Assembly: GCA_019279435.1 (NCBI GenBank)
Contig: JAAALK010000287.1
Span: 70,559,144-70,623,143, forward strand
Direction: 5' to 3'
Length of the DNA: 64,000 nt
From: Zizania palustris
Lineage: Eukaryota; Streptophyta; Magnoliopsida; Poales; Poaceae
Shown: in pieces, positions 42,296 to 53,900 of the stretch
Position numbering within the stretch: position 1 is the first letter of the stretch
Layout: every line of letters starts with the position of its first letter
Translations under genes and position numbers: made by a program
Notes under the pieces: model-generated
Told to the model about the DNA's origin: nothing
Database searches by the model: none
What the model saw: only the letters and a program-made list of their open reading frames with translations

Positions 42296-44435
42296 CTATC
42301 GAGCATCAAAACCTCTTACACGTGATTTATCACCATATGAAGCATGGTGTACACCACGAGGGGCAAAATCACTCTCAAAACCATGTGGGGCCTCAAAATC
42401 AGGAAAAGAGCGGAAAGCATACTCATGCAAATCAAGTGAAGAATAATCATGAAAGTCCAAAGCATGAGCACGACGTTCATCTTTCATGCGTCGATAGCAA
42501 AAACCAATCAAATGCCCTACACGATGACAATAAGCGCAATGAAAAACTTTCTTGGGTGTAGGTTTATAGGTTTCTGGCGCGAACCTCACAGTTTTCCTAG
42601 GTTTTTGCTTGGAGTCTGTCTTGAGTAGTGGAATGATTATATTTTTGGGTTGGGTAGGATTTTTGGCTTTTTGAGGTGTGTCTAACTAGGCTCTCTCTTT
42701 CTCAAGGGTGGTAGGTAGAGTGAACACAGTTTGGCTTGGGGTATTAGATGAAGTCCTCTCATAACCTAACCCAAGAGCTAACCCTGCCCCGTCAGCGCAC
42801 ATTTTTGTTTTATCCAAAAGCAAATCCATTTTCCCTTTCCCTTTAGTGCATTTGTCTACCATGGAAATCAGATAATCATTCTCACACTTAAGTTTTTCTA
42901 CTTGCTCTCTAGCAAAGCTGAGTTGGTCCTTAAGGGTGACTCGGGTGGGACACACCGGTTGCACATCCTTAGACACTCAGCACTCTCCAATCTAGCCTTA
43001 AGCTCATCGATATGCTTATCTCTTAGACTAATGCTTTCAATCAGTAAAGTGTAGTTTAAACATTCATCGATGGAACAAGGACTAGACTCCACCACCAAAA
43101 GTTGCTTCTGAACATTTTCAAGTTTTTCAATGTTTTGAGCATGTATCAGACGCAACTGAGCAAGTTCATCCATAACGATAAGACAAGACTCACATTCAGT
43201 AATTTCAGACTCAGACTTCAACAAATAAAGTTCAGTAGAAAGTGATTCAATTTTAAGCTTTAGTTCCTTTCGTTCTTTAGCAGCAAGTTTAAGCAGTCTA
43301 TCTTGTGAAATAATTGCATCATGTAATTCATCATTTTGAACAAGTAATTGGTCTTGTGATAGACTAACCTCAGATAAGTCAGGCTCATCGCTGTTATACT
43401 TGTTATTGGTCACGAAGAAAAGGCCGTTGAAGTCCTTCGTCTTTTCCTTCTTTTCTTCACTCTTGTAAAATTCTTCTTCATCAGAGTTTGGCTCTTCACT
43501 CGAGGTGTTGTCGATGTCGCTGAGTGCAGTCACAAAAGCTCTAGCCATACTTTTTGCCACTTTTCCTCTTTTGCCTGTGAAGAAGGATTTTTTGTCTCTT
43601 TTCTGTTGTTTGAGTTCATGTTCATTCTTTGAGTTCAGTTTTGGGCAATTTGCTTTAATATGATTAAGATCACTGCACTCAAAACAACCTCGAAAGCCTC
43701 CTCTTCTTTGATCTCTTCTATCATTGTAGAACCTAGTGAACTTTTTGACTATAAGAGCAAGCTCTTCATCGTCCAATGTGTCCACGTGTTTCATTGTGAG
43801 AGAGACCAATGAAGACAAGGCAAAACCCTCAGAAAAAGCGCAAACTCCAGACACACCACCCCTAGATGAGTTGCCACTGCCAGGACTGGAAATCAAAGCA
43901 ATCGAAGGCAACAAAGCTTTTCCAACTCCTGATCGAGACGCCTTGGCAATTTCGGTGGACTTAAGCTTACTAAAGAGTTCATCGCAAGTCATAGTGTCAA
44001 AGCTTGCCGACTCTTCAATACTGGAGATCTTCACCTCCCATATGCTACGATCAAGAGCATAGAGAAGTTTGATCGCCCTATCGTGGTCAGAGTAAGCCAA
44101 GGTCCCAGTGGCGCGCAAATTACTCACAATTCCATCATCCCAGTGGCGCGCAAATTACTCACAATTCCATCAAAACGCGCAAACATGGCATCTACAGATT
44201 CGCTAGGGCCTTGCACGAACATTTGGTATTCTTGATTATACATGCTCTGCCTCCTAGCCTTAATCTGTGATGTGCCCTCATGAAAAGTACTTAAGGTCAT
44301 CCAGATTTCTCGTGTAGTCCGAAGGTGATGGACCTTGTCAAACTTGTTGCGACTCAGACTGATAAAAAGAATGTTTCTAGCCTTGCTATTACATTCATAT
44401 TGTGCCTTCTCAGTCTCTGAGGTAAGAGTGTCAGG
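42296..44435 (-). pseudogene. Element 3 gag, second copy, cut by the assembly gap
   Basis: Same gag as at 35644-37912. The middle segment is open for 409 codons (44127-42898), because the TGA of the first copy is CGA here. It keeps the first knuckle CFECSDLNHIKANCPK (about 43690-43640) and the second knuckle CAYCHRVGHLIGFC near 42540-42500. Shared breaks are the 35-bp duplication (44104-44173), the frame change near 42960 and the stop at 42686-42688. The N-terminal end is lost in the run of N about 120 bp before the expected start codon. Confidence 0.8.
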
Positions 44436-44535
44436 NNNNNNNNNNNNNNNNNNNNNNNNNNNNNNNNNNNNNNNNNNNNNNNNNNNNNNNNNNNNNNNNN
44501 NNNNNNNNNNNNNNNNNNNNNNNNNNNNNNNNNNN
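44436..44535. other. Assembly gap of 100 N
   Basis: Exactly 100 N, the conventional size for a gap of unknown length. It interrupts element 3 gag on the left and the long Gypsy-type LTR on the right. Open frames across it are meaningless. Confidence 1.
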
Positions 44536-45698
44536 ATGCCGGTCGTCTTCCTCCGGTGACGGCGAGCGGGCCAGCGGCCACGGCGGGCGACGGTGGTCGG
44601 ATCTAAGGCCTAAAATGGAAAGAAGGGTTCACGATGATCACGAGGGTACCCTTGCGGCGGCGAGTGGTTGACGGGGTGAGGCCGGCGACGAGTGGGGCGG
44701 CGAAGGTGCTCGGTCCCTTGGTGGCGACGGCGATCCGGCGAGGTTCGTCGTCGACGGAGTGGGTGCCGAGGTCAGTGAGGTCCCGGCGGTCACGACAGTG
44801 CAGTCGGCGCGGGCGGAGAGGGATCCGGCGACAGCGAGCGGCAGCTGAGTGCGGGCGGCGGTGGAGAGTAAAAAAGTGAATTGGGGCGCTCCGGTTGGTT
44901 CTCGTAGTGTTAGGGCGTAGGGGTGCATTGCGGACGGCCAGGGGGTTTATATAGGGTCGTCGGCGGGGGCAGAGGGGGCGTAATCGGGGGAGGCTGAGAG
45001 TAAAGGCTCTCTTCAACGCCGGCGAGCTCCTGTCGTGCATGCGAGCGCCAATCCGGGGGCGATGACGCGGTGAAATAAAGGGGGAAACGGTCGGGGGAGC
45101 GTGGGGAAATCAATGCCTGCGAGCAATTAAGGAGAGGGGGCCGGCGGGGGCGGATCCGAGGCGGGGTTAGGGTTTCGGCCGGCGAGGAGGGGGATTTGGG
45201 GGTGGATCCCGTGGGGAAGACGGGTCCGACAGGTGGGCCAAGGTGGTCAGCGGGGAGCGGGTTGCGCGAGAGAGGGGGCTGACGGGTGGGGTCGAGGCGT
45301 CGGGCGCGCGCGTGAAGAGAGGAGGGGTCGCTGACAGGCGGGGCCTGGCTGTCAGTCCGAGCGCGCGGGTGGGAGTGGGCTGGGCCGGCTGGGAGAGAGA
45401 GAAAGGAGGGAGGGAAGCCCATTACTGTTTTAAAGCATTTCTGAATAAAAATAATTCCAAAAAATAGATTAAAATCTTAGGGCTACTTCCAAGGTTGGTA
45501 AAAATTTATAAAAATTCTCAAAAATATATCTTGGTCTTAGGATCATATACAAAAAATTTCACCTCCTAATTTGGCCATCTACTCTATGCTATAGTTCAAT
45601 TGGGTATAAAAGGGTATTTAAAGTATTTTCAGAAATATATATTCCAGGAAATTGAATTTAATAATATTTTTATTGTTTTGGAAATTTGGGGTGTTGCA
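44536..45698 (-). mobile_element. Partial long Gypsy-type LTR (5' part, minus strand)
   Basis: Homologous to 28905-30099 of the solo LTR, ending GGGGTGTTGCA at 45698. It includes the minus-strand TATA near 44945-44955 and the GC-rich block. The left part is hidden by the gap. Its open frames, including one of 170 codons, are by-products of GC-rich sequence. Confidence 0.7.
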
Positions 45699-46600
45699 GT
45701 CAATATCAAGACAAGTCAAAAAGAGAACGTCAAGCAAAGAGGGACTCATCGGCTCGTGACCACAAATGAAGCATTCAAGGCATCGGACCAGAAGTAACAG
45801 GATGCGGCCAGTATCAGCTCGTTTAGGTAAGGCTCCACAAGGGAAAAGCCGATGCAATGACCGATGTCAATGTCATCCCAAAGGGGGCGGTAGGTGGCTG
45901 AGGTATTTTTTATAGATTTAAGGCCTGAAGGGCAAAAATGTAAAAACACCTAATCTAAATATTTTTCCCGATGCTTCTCTTGCATGGATTCCACAGCTTT
46001 ACATCAGGTACATCGATCTTCGTGTCTATGGTTGAGGAGCCATGCTGAATAGTGTGGGCCTCATGGCTCCAGATGTGATGAGTCATTGTCAACGATAGTC
46101 AAAGAGGACAGAAGAAGAGAGGAGATCTGCTGTGTCTAGGTCGCATGTGACTCAGGTACACAGGCAGCGAGTGACTGTCGGGCTGAGAGAGCTGCGAAGT
46201 CGGGCTGGCCCTATCCGGGTACATGGGCTAGGAGCAGCAGAAGACCCACTGGGCTATTGACCAGGATTGACTCAGGTACACGGGCGGCGAGCGATTGTTA
46301 GGATGAGAGAGCTACGGAGTCGGGCCGGCCCAATCCGGGTACCTGGTGCAAAGTTGGTGGAGGCTTTGTCAGTTTCGGCGCAAAACTAACGACCGCTGAT
46401 CTTGTATCGGACTGTCCAGAAGAGAAGCCGTAGTCGCTACGGAAGCTTAGATTCCGGATAAGTCATATGTAAATAGGAGTTTACTATTTTGTCCCAAGAC
46501 CCACAGTCAGTCAGTCGAGTCTGTAAAAATATCCTAAGGGCAGTTTAGTATTTTCCTTTATTTCAACGTCTATAAAAAACCCTAAGGGGCTGGTGGAATA
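45699..46600. other. Unresolved Gypsy-like sequence
   Basis: No coding seen. It has words resembling the old Gypsy tail (AAGCCGATGCA, ATCGGCTCG) and a PPT-like CCCAAAGGGGGCGG near 45873-45886. Two imperfect copies of an approximately 80-bp unit lie at about 46148-46228 and 46267-46347. It could be the other side of the Gypsy interrupted at 5126, but this is not proven. Confidence 0.35.
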
Positions 46601-48038
46601 TTCCTAGCTATTGGGCAGCCTATAAATAGGGCCCCAATCCCTAGGGTTAGGTCACCCTTTTGCTAAAATCACTTTTTAATCAATTCCTTGGGTCATTCCT
46701 GTTTGTTCCCTGTGTGCGCCGCCAGGCCCCTGCTCATGCGATTTTATTCCTGCATGCACTATTGTGAGTTCTGTTCTTCATGAATCTTTGAGATTCTATT
46801 CTCTTCTCTTGTCATTCGGTTTGTAGTGATTTTGTAGTTGTTTTTATTGCTTTGATTGGCGTGCGGCTGGTTTTATTCCTGTGCAAACTGTGTCTCTGTT
46901 GCTTCTGTTCTTACGATGAGTAGTACTAGTTCTTGCATGCAGCAAGTAGTACCTACTCCCTGTAGCAACATTACACTAGTAATGTAGCCTTGCTTTTTCT
47001 TGAATAGCCTTTTTGATCGAGTAGACAGAGCCTAGTCCTTTCTCTGGCTATTTTTGGCGAAGCCCCCTTCTTTGTTCGAAGTCCCTCAGCTCCATGAGGC
47101 AGGCTTCGACCTGACATCTTCAAAGGCTTCGCTAGAACTTTTCACTCTGAACTTGAACTGTGAATCTAGCTTCGAAGTGTGCTATGTTCTAAGGTTTTGT
47201 TCTGACATACTTCGACACTCTTTTGCGAAGCATACTTCAACAGACTTCGGAGTTAGCTTCGAAGCATGTCTCTCTGGTAGGCTTCGCTCGGAGTGTGTTT
47301 TCTGAGATCTTTCTGCTGCTGCCTTCGAAGGTCACAGTTTGTGTGTTCGAAGCTTGTCATTCGAAGTTAGTCCTCAATTCAGAGGTTACCACTTCGATAG
47401 TCATACCTCGATCAAGCTAGCTTCGAAGGTAAAGTGTAGGCTTCGATTTGGTCTTGCTGTTGTGTGTTTGGCTTCGCTTCTCTTTCGAAGGTTGCATTTC
47501 TGTGAACTTTGTTCGAAGCTTTCTGATCATAGTCTAGGTTTTGAAGTACACTGTTCGAAGCAAGCTTCGATACTTTCATTCTTCACTTCGAAGCATTCTT
47601 CGCATTCTGCCACACTCGAACTAGGCTAGACTCAACAAACCTTCGGTACTTCAACGACAACCTTCGCTAGACTTCGATAAGGGACTCCGAAGCAGGCTTC
47701 GACACAGCGAAGCAGGCTTCGCCAAGTTTCGAATAGGAGACAGATTTAGAACAGTAACTTCTCATCCCTTTCCATGTGTACTTAGACTATTTTACTGAGA
47801 AGTTTGATCTACTATGTCTTGAATATTTTGTTTATCTGCATATTAGCACTGTATTGGTGTTTCTCTGCTGTTGACACTGGTTGTTTCTAGGCTAGATACT
47901 TTTAGACTTAGGCTTTCTGTTCACACTCTACTGCTTAGTCTTTTGAGGTGCGTTGGGTATTGGGAGCAGGCCATAGATTCGAAAGAATTTTTTGGCACCC
48001 ATTCACCGCCCCCTTTGGTCGCTACTTTCGGTCCTACA
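46600..48038 (+). repeat. 5' LTR of element 4 (Sirevirus), left boundary uncertain
   Basis: The right end is certain: the C-rich CCCATTCACCGCCCCC, then TTTCGGTCCTACA at 48038, then the PBS. The body has dozens of TTCGAAG/CTTCGA/GAAGC words at 47050-47740. A TATA box (CCTATAAATAGGG, 46619-46631) may be its promoter, or may belong to a neighbouring Gypsy LTR. The 5' end could not be located because the 3' LTR lies outside the window. Confidence 0.55.
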
Positions 48039-48040
48039 AG

Positions 48041-48052
48041 TGGTATCAGAGC
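48041..48052 (+). promoter_or_regulatory. Primer binding site of element 4 (initiator Met tRNA)
   Basis: TGGTATCAGAGC lies two bases after the LTR end. Confidence 0.9.
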
Positions 48053-48103
48053 CTGGTTAGGGTTTTTCCATACCTTAACCGGTTCTAAACCCCAGTAGTG
48101 ATC

Positions 48104-48413
48104 ATGACGTCTCCTAGCAAGGTCCCGTCCGTGGAAGCTTATGGCTATAACTATTAGAAGACTCACATGCGAGCGTATCTTATGAGCCAGGGCTCGGACA
48201 TCTGGGACATTTTTCGTTCACGCTACATTCGTTATATTGCCAGTTACTGAGCATGGTACTCCTGGTATCATTGCCCAGCATCTGAACAATAGTAAGGCTG
48301 TGAACATTTTGTTTTCTGGTTTGGGTCCCACTGAGTTTGAGCGTGTGAGCCATCTCTCCACTGCGAGAGAGATCTAGCTACCCTCAAGGCACACCATGAG
48401 GGGACAGCCCAGG
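48104..48413 (+). pseudogene. Element 4 gag, N-terminal part
   Basis: It begins ATGACGTCTCCT and is read as the Copia gag start, with a stop at 48155-48157 and a frame change near 48220. It continues to the CCAGG target site of the Tat Gypsy. The gag continues at 59704. Confidence 0.65.
48409..48413. repeat. Target site duplication of the Tat Gypsy, left copy (CCAGG)
   Basis: CCAGG recurs directly after the 3' LTR at 59699-59703. Confidence 0.95.
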
Positions 48414-48908
48414 TGTTGGGGGAAAATATTCAATCTTCAAGATTATCGTAGCAACAAGATAAAGACTGGTGATTAAGATGAAGATATCTGATATATAATT
48501 TCGGAGATGCATCCAGTCAAGTTCAAAGTATGATGACGGGCTCTAGTTCGGGGTACATCTTCAAACTTAGACTTTTCCAAGAACTTCTTTGCCAGCTAAG
48601 ATGGAAGACATATCTTATTTCTAACTAGATTAGTCTTTTACCATTTTAGCCCTATTAAGGGTACCGAATAGTTTCCACTATGTCGGTTGTAATAGAGGGG
48701 TAAAAAGGTCTTTTCCTTAATGTTTGGGCCTATAAATACCCCCCGTTTTACCCTGTAATGAGGACCGAATACAAGTTATTCAACACACACATTCAAACTA
48801 TTCTAAGTTATTATCCTTTCGGAGGCTTGGAATAGTTTCGTTCGCAAACACTTCGTTTGTTAGTTTCTAATCTTTAGAAACCTATTAGCGTAATCTTTTA
48901 CGCCAACA
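48414..48908 (+). repeat. Tat Gypsy 5' LTR
   Basis: From TGTTGGGGGAAAATATTC to TTTTACGCCAACA, 495 bp. TATA-like CCTATAAATACCCCC near 48729-48743. Confidence 0.95.
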
Positions 48909-48910
48909 GT

Positions 48911-48928
48911 TGGCGCCGTCCGTGGGGA
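48911..48928 (+). promoter_or_regulatory. Primer binding site of the Tat Gypsy
   Basis: TGGCGCCGTCCGTGGGGA lies two bases after the LTR. The first nine bases fit the 3' end of tRNA-Asp; the rest does not, so the primer is uncertain. Confidence 0.7.
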
Positions 48929-48970
48929 ACCTAGTCCAAGAAACTTCGTTCTCTACCAACTTCTTACACC

Positions 48971-50452
48971 ATGCCTCCTAAGCGGAGCGCAACTGGTAAC
49001 CCTGTTCGGAGGTCCCCTCGGACCTCCGGAGTGACATCTCCCGACACAGTTGAGGTCGGAGGACCTTCGACATTTCCTCCACCTCAAACTCCGGAAGGGG
49101 TTCCCATTCCTCGAGCATACGGAGTTCCTCCGCCAACTCCATCTATACTTCGACCTCCCAAAGTTCCTCTTCCACCTCAAGTTCCACTCCGAACTGATCC
49201 TTACAGTTCTCAAGACCCGGAAGATCCTTCCGGAGGAGATGAAGATAATCTTGGTGATATGGCCGCTCAAATGGCCAGTCTCCAAGCCGAAGTAGCGAGA
49301 TGGCGGCAGGAAGCTGTAAATAGGCTTCGCTCTCAAGCCATCCCAGTTATTCCAGAAGTGCCTGAAGATGATGAACCTATCTATCCTGAAGCCCCGGAGA
49401 AGACCTCCTTTGATACCGAATCTCCGCTGCATCTTGAACTGCAAAAAGTTCGCTTCGACCCGAAGTTTCAAACTTCAAAGCTTTGGAAGTATGCCGGAGA
49501 CGAAGATCCTGGAGAATTTGACCGATCTTATGCTTTGACGATTGAAGCCAGTGGAGGAGTGTGGGACACCATGGCAAAATGTTTCCCCCTAGCTCTTCAG
49601 GGAGTAGCTTTGCGATGGTTCTGGTCTTTAAAACCAGGATCAATCAGTTCATGGGGACAATTGAAGAAAAAGTTCATGAGTAACTTCCAAGGCACCTTCG
49701 TGCCTCCAATGTTGACGGGAAGTCTTTTCCAGGTGAAGCAGCTCCCTGGAGAAACCTTAAGACAATACTTCAAGCGCTTCGCTCATACGAAGTCGCAGAT
49801 CCGAGGGTTAACTACGTCTTCAGTAGTTGACGCAGCTCGGGAAGGAGTCATCCATCCAGGCCTCCTTGATAAACTCCACTGGAAAAGCATATTTTTTGTT
49901 TCTCAGCTGATGTCATACTTTGAAGAATATGCGAGGTCAGAAGAGGGCTGGCTTCGAAGAACTGCAGCTACTCCGTCCATATTGCAGGAAGTAAAATTGG
50001 AAGTAAAAACTTCGGCACAGCGATGGGAACCTGTCTTCGAAGTTCAGCATGATAGGAGAAGGGGGCAAAAGCATCCTCGTTCAGAAGTTCTGAACATTGC
50101 ACCCCCGCAGAAGTCCGCCCAAAGAGCTACACAACCTTCGGGAAACAAGGTCAGCGGCTGGAGGCTGCCAGGGAAACCGGCTGGCAAGGGCCAAACCCTT
50201 TTCTGCTGTATTCATGGTGAAAATCGAAGCCACGCAACTGATGCGTGCAAAGCTATACTTGCCCTGAAAGGAGAATATCTAGAGAGAACTTCGGGTCGAG
50301 GTACTACTGACCGAGTTCCAGCTGAAGTGCGTCTGGAGCCTGTCCAAGCTGTGGCGCGGATAGAAACTTCGATGCTGCAAGACGCCTTCTGGTGGTCAAT
50401 ATTATGCCACCTCCGAAGCAAGAAGAGGGGCAAGACCGAGGAAAAAGAGTAG
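48971..50452 (+). CDS. Tat Gypsy gag
   Basis: 493 codons, fully open, ATG 62 bp after the LTR. Capsid protein. The N-terminus is Pro-rich (residues 1-100). The retrotransposon gag domain is at about residues 190-310 (ALQGVALRWFWSL, FMSNFQGTF, LPGETLRQYFKRFAHTKSQI). A basic region follows. A partial Cys/His motif, CCIHGENRSHATDAC, lies near residues 411-425. The last 61 bp overlap the protease frame, which lies in the -1 register, so programmed frameshifting or a secondary indel must be assumed for a Gag-Pol. Confidence 0.85.
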   Translation: MPPKRSATGNPVRRSPRTSGVTSPDTVEVGGPSTFPPPQTPEGVPIPRAYGVPPPTPSILRPPKVPLPPQVPLRTDPYSSQDPEDPSGGDEDNLGDMAAQMASLQAEVARWRQEAVNRLRSQAIPVIPEVPEDDEPIYPEAPEKTSFDTESPLHLELQKVRFDPKFQTSKLWKYAGDEDPGEFDRSYALTIEASGGVWDTMAKCFPLALQGVALRWFWSLKPGSISSWGQLKKKFMSNFQGTFVPPMLTGSLFQVKQLPGETLRQYFKRFAHTKSQIRGLTTSSVVDAAREGVIHPGLLDKLHWKSIFFVSQLMSYFEEYARSEEGWLRRTAATPSILQEVKLEVKTSAQRWEPVFEVQHDRRRGQKHPRSEVLNIAPPQKSAQRATQPSGNKVSGWRLPGKPAGKGQTLFCCIHGENRSHATDACKAILALKGEYLERTSGRGTTDRVPAEVRLEPVQAVARIETSMLQDAFWWSILCHLRSKKRGKTEEKE

Positions 50453-50934
50453 TCCTCCCTATCTCCGGAGGAGGTACTTTCGGAAGCATGTCAAAAAGGC
50501 AGAGAAGAGAGTATGTCAGAGAAGTGGGGCACATTGGAACTTCATCATCTGCAGCTGCTATGCCTGAATGGTCCCATGTGCCAATATCTTTTTCTGCAGA
50601 GGATGCAGCTGGAATTAAATTTCCACATGCAGACCCACTTGTCATTACTGCCGACATTGCAGGAACTGAGGTTCGAAGAGTGTTAATTGACGGAGGGAGT
50701 TCGGTAGACATTATTTTTGTTCAAGCCTTCGATCAATTGTGCATCTCCAGAAAGCACCTTCTTCCAGCGGCTCATCCTTTGCAAGGCTTCGCAGGACCTC
50801 CGCTTAATGCACTCGGCCAAATTGGCCTGGAAGTTACCTTTGGAGAAGGATTGTTAGCCAGGACAGAGGAAGTAATCTTCGATGTCGTAGATGCTCCATA
50901 TGCCTACAACGTCATCTTTGGAAGAGGCATGTGA
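50392..50934 (+). pseudogene. Tat Gypsy protease
   Basis: Aspartic protease that matures Gag-Pol. The active-site motif VLIDGGSSVDIIF lies near 50680-50720, followed by HPLQGFAGPPLNALGQIGLEVTFG and the YNVIFGRG block. In-frame TGA at 50932-50934; the same frame continues without change into RT, so this is a single nonsense mutation in a former PR-RT-IN frame. Confidence 0.8.
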
Positions 50935-53900
50935 AATCAGTTCGGAGCTGTGGCACACCACAATTACTTGTGCATGAAGATGCCCATGCAAGCGGGAGTG
51001 CTCACTATCTTCGGAGATCAAGCTACCGCCCGAAGAGCGGAATATGGTCACGGCCCCCCTCTTGATCCAAGACAAGTGAATAACGTGCAAGATAATCAAG
51101 AAAATTTTTCTACTCCTTCCGAATCTTCGAAGAAATCCTTCCCAAGACCAAGTCCTGAAGGAGAGATCGCAACGAAGATTATTGTTAAAGATGGTAAAGA
51201 ATATGCATTTCAATTTGGTAAAGATTTACCTCCAGAAGTTGCCACCTCCTTGGAAAAAGTTGTGGAGGAGAATTTAGATGTCTTTGCTTGGTCTGACGAA
51301 GACATCACTGGAGTAAATCGGGATATTATTGAACATAGTTTACTTGTAAACCCGAAGGTCCGGCCTGTTCGGCAAGGACTCCGAAAAATTTCTGCAGAAA
51401 GAGTTGTTCTTGCAAAAGACGAAGTTGAAAAATTGTTGAAGGCTGGGATTATCAGAGAAGTGGCTCACACAGAATGGTTAGCCAACCCAGTCTTCGTCAA
51501 GAAGAAATCCTCCGGGAAGTGGCGCATGTGCATTGATTTCACATCCTTGAATAAAGCATGCCCTCGTGACCCCTACCCCATGCCCCGAATTGATCAATTG
51601 GTCGACTCCACCGCAGGTTCGGAGTTATTAAGCTTCCTTGACGCGTACTCCGGTTATCATCAAATATGGTTGAAACGCGAAGATGAGATCAAGACAAGCT
51701 TCGTAACTCCCTCGGGAGTCTTCTGTTATGTCAGAATGCCTTTTGGCTTAAGAAATGCCGGGGCTACTTTTTCGAGATTAGTTGCTAAGGCTCTAGGTCA
51801 TCAATTAGGTCGCAATGTGGAGGCCTATATGGATGATATTGTAATAAAGAGTGCTTTAAAGCACCAACATAGCCTAGACTTAGCAGAAACATTTAATAGC
51901 CTTCGGGCATGTGGGGTTCGTCTTAACCCCGAGAAATGTATCTTCGGAGCTAAGGCTGGGAAGTTGTTAGGGTATTTAGTTTCAAGCAGAGGGATTGAAG
52001 CTAGCCCTACTCAAATAACTGCGCTACAAAAGATGGCTCCTCCGGAAAATTTAAAGCAAGTGCAAAAGTTGACTGGTCGTCTGGCAGCACTTAGCAGGTT
52101 TTTGGCAAGGTATGCGGAGAGAAGTTTGCCTATCTTTAAAGCATTGAAAGGGTCCGAAAATTTTGCATGGACACCGGAGTGTCAGAAAAGCTTCGAAGAT
52201 ATTAAAGAGTTTCTCAGTAATCTTGCTACACTCACGGTGCCTACTGCGGACGAAACCCTACTCCTTTACCTTGCGGCTACTGGCTCTGCTGTTAGTGCAG
52301 TTCTTGTCAGAGAGATTGATGTCAACGGGAAGTTGGTACAAAATTCAGTTTACTTTGTGTCCGAAGCATTGTCCGGAGCAAAAACAAGATATTCCGAGCT
52401 TGAGAAATTCATTTATGCTCTGATAATGGCTTCGAGGAAGCTAAGGCATTATTTTTTGGCACATAATGTTGTGGTACCAACTTCGTATCCTCTAGGAGAT
52501 ATGCTTCGAAGTAAGGATTCCACTGGAAGAATTGGGAAGTGGGCTGTTGAATTAGCACCCTTCGGCATATCTTTCCTAGCAAGAACAGCAATTAAGTCAC
52601 AAGTATTGGCTGACTTCATAGCAGAGTGGACTCCCCCTGCAACATGGGCTCCAGAGAAGCCAAGCGAAGAAATTTGGACTATTTACTCCGATAGATCTTT
52701 TCAAGCATCTGGAGCAGGTGTCGGAGCCGTGATAATTTCGCCTTCAGGGCAAAAGGCTTTGTACTCCGCAAGACTCAACTTTAAGTCTACCAATAATACA
52801 ACGGAGTATGAAGGAATTCTGTTGGGACTTCGCAAGGCACGTGCTCTAGGGGCTACAAGAGTTGTTATTAAAACAGATTCTCAGATTGTAGCAGGGCACG
52901 TGGACAAGAGTTTTCAAGTCCGACATCCGCAACTTGCAAAGTACTTAGAAGAAATCCGAAAGATCGAAGCAGCATTTAAAGGAATTTCTATTCGAAGTAT
53001 ACCTAGAGCAGAAAATATGCAAGCGGACATCTTAGCGAAAGCTGTAGCCGGAGCTATGGATATACCCGAAGAAGCTTTTTATGAAGAACTTAATACACCT
53101 TCAGTGCCACAAATTCCCTCCGCAGAGATTCTTTGCATTCCAAGTACAGATTGGAGAAATTCGATCATGGAAGTTTTGCAAGGAGGAGCAAATTCGTTTG
53201 AAGAGCCACAGTTTTCAAGATTGAAACTCAGGGCTAGGAATTATCAAATAATCAACGGTATTTTATACAAGGCCGGAGTATGTTCCCCTTTACTCCGATG
53301 TATATCCCAAACCGAAGGCCAAGATATTCTTCGAGATATTCATGAAGGGCTTTGCGGTAGCCATCTGGCCCCTCGAGCCTTGGTAGGGAAAACACTTCTC
53401 TAGGGGCTTTATTGGCCCACGATAGTAGCAGATGCGGAGAACTTAGTCTGCACATGCCAAGGATGTCAGTGGATGGGTCGACGGAGTCATCGCCCACCAA
53501 CAGCTCTTCAAGTTATTGCTCCGGTATGGCCCATGGCCAGATGGGGTATGGATTTGATTCGTCCCTTTCCAGTAGCTAAGGGAAATTTAAAGTTCGCAGT
53601 GGTAGCTATTGAATATTTTTCTAAGTGGGTAGAAGCAGAACCCTTAACAGCTATCACTTCGAACAATGTACAGAAATTCTTTTGGAAAAGTATCATTTGC
53701 CGGTTCGGAGTGCCTAGACAACTCACAGTTGATAATGGAACACAGCTCGATGCAGAACCTTTCAGAAAGTTCTGCGAAGATCTAGGCATCTAGTTATGTT
53801 TTGCTGCAGTGAGGCATCCTCAGTCTAATGGAGTTGTAGAAAGAGCCAATGGAAATATTTTGTCAGGGCTAAATCGAAGGATAGTAGGATTAGCAAAAGG

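Noticed and set aside
44335..44581. Open frames running through the N run
   Set aside because: The gap has no sequence; the frames are artefacts.
44603..45422. Several open frames of 70-170 codons after the gap
   Set aside because: Same GC-rich LTR segment as 28905-29800. The frames are not conserved between the copies.
48953..49471. Minus-strand frame of 172 codons opposite Tat gag
   Set aside because: Shadow of the gag coding strand. The gag frame has clear domain content and this one has none.
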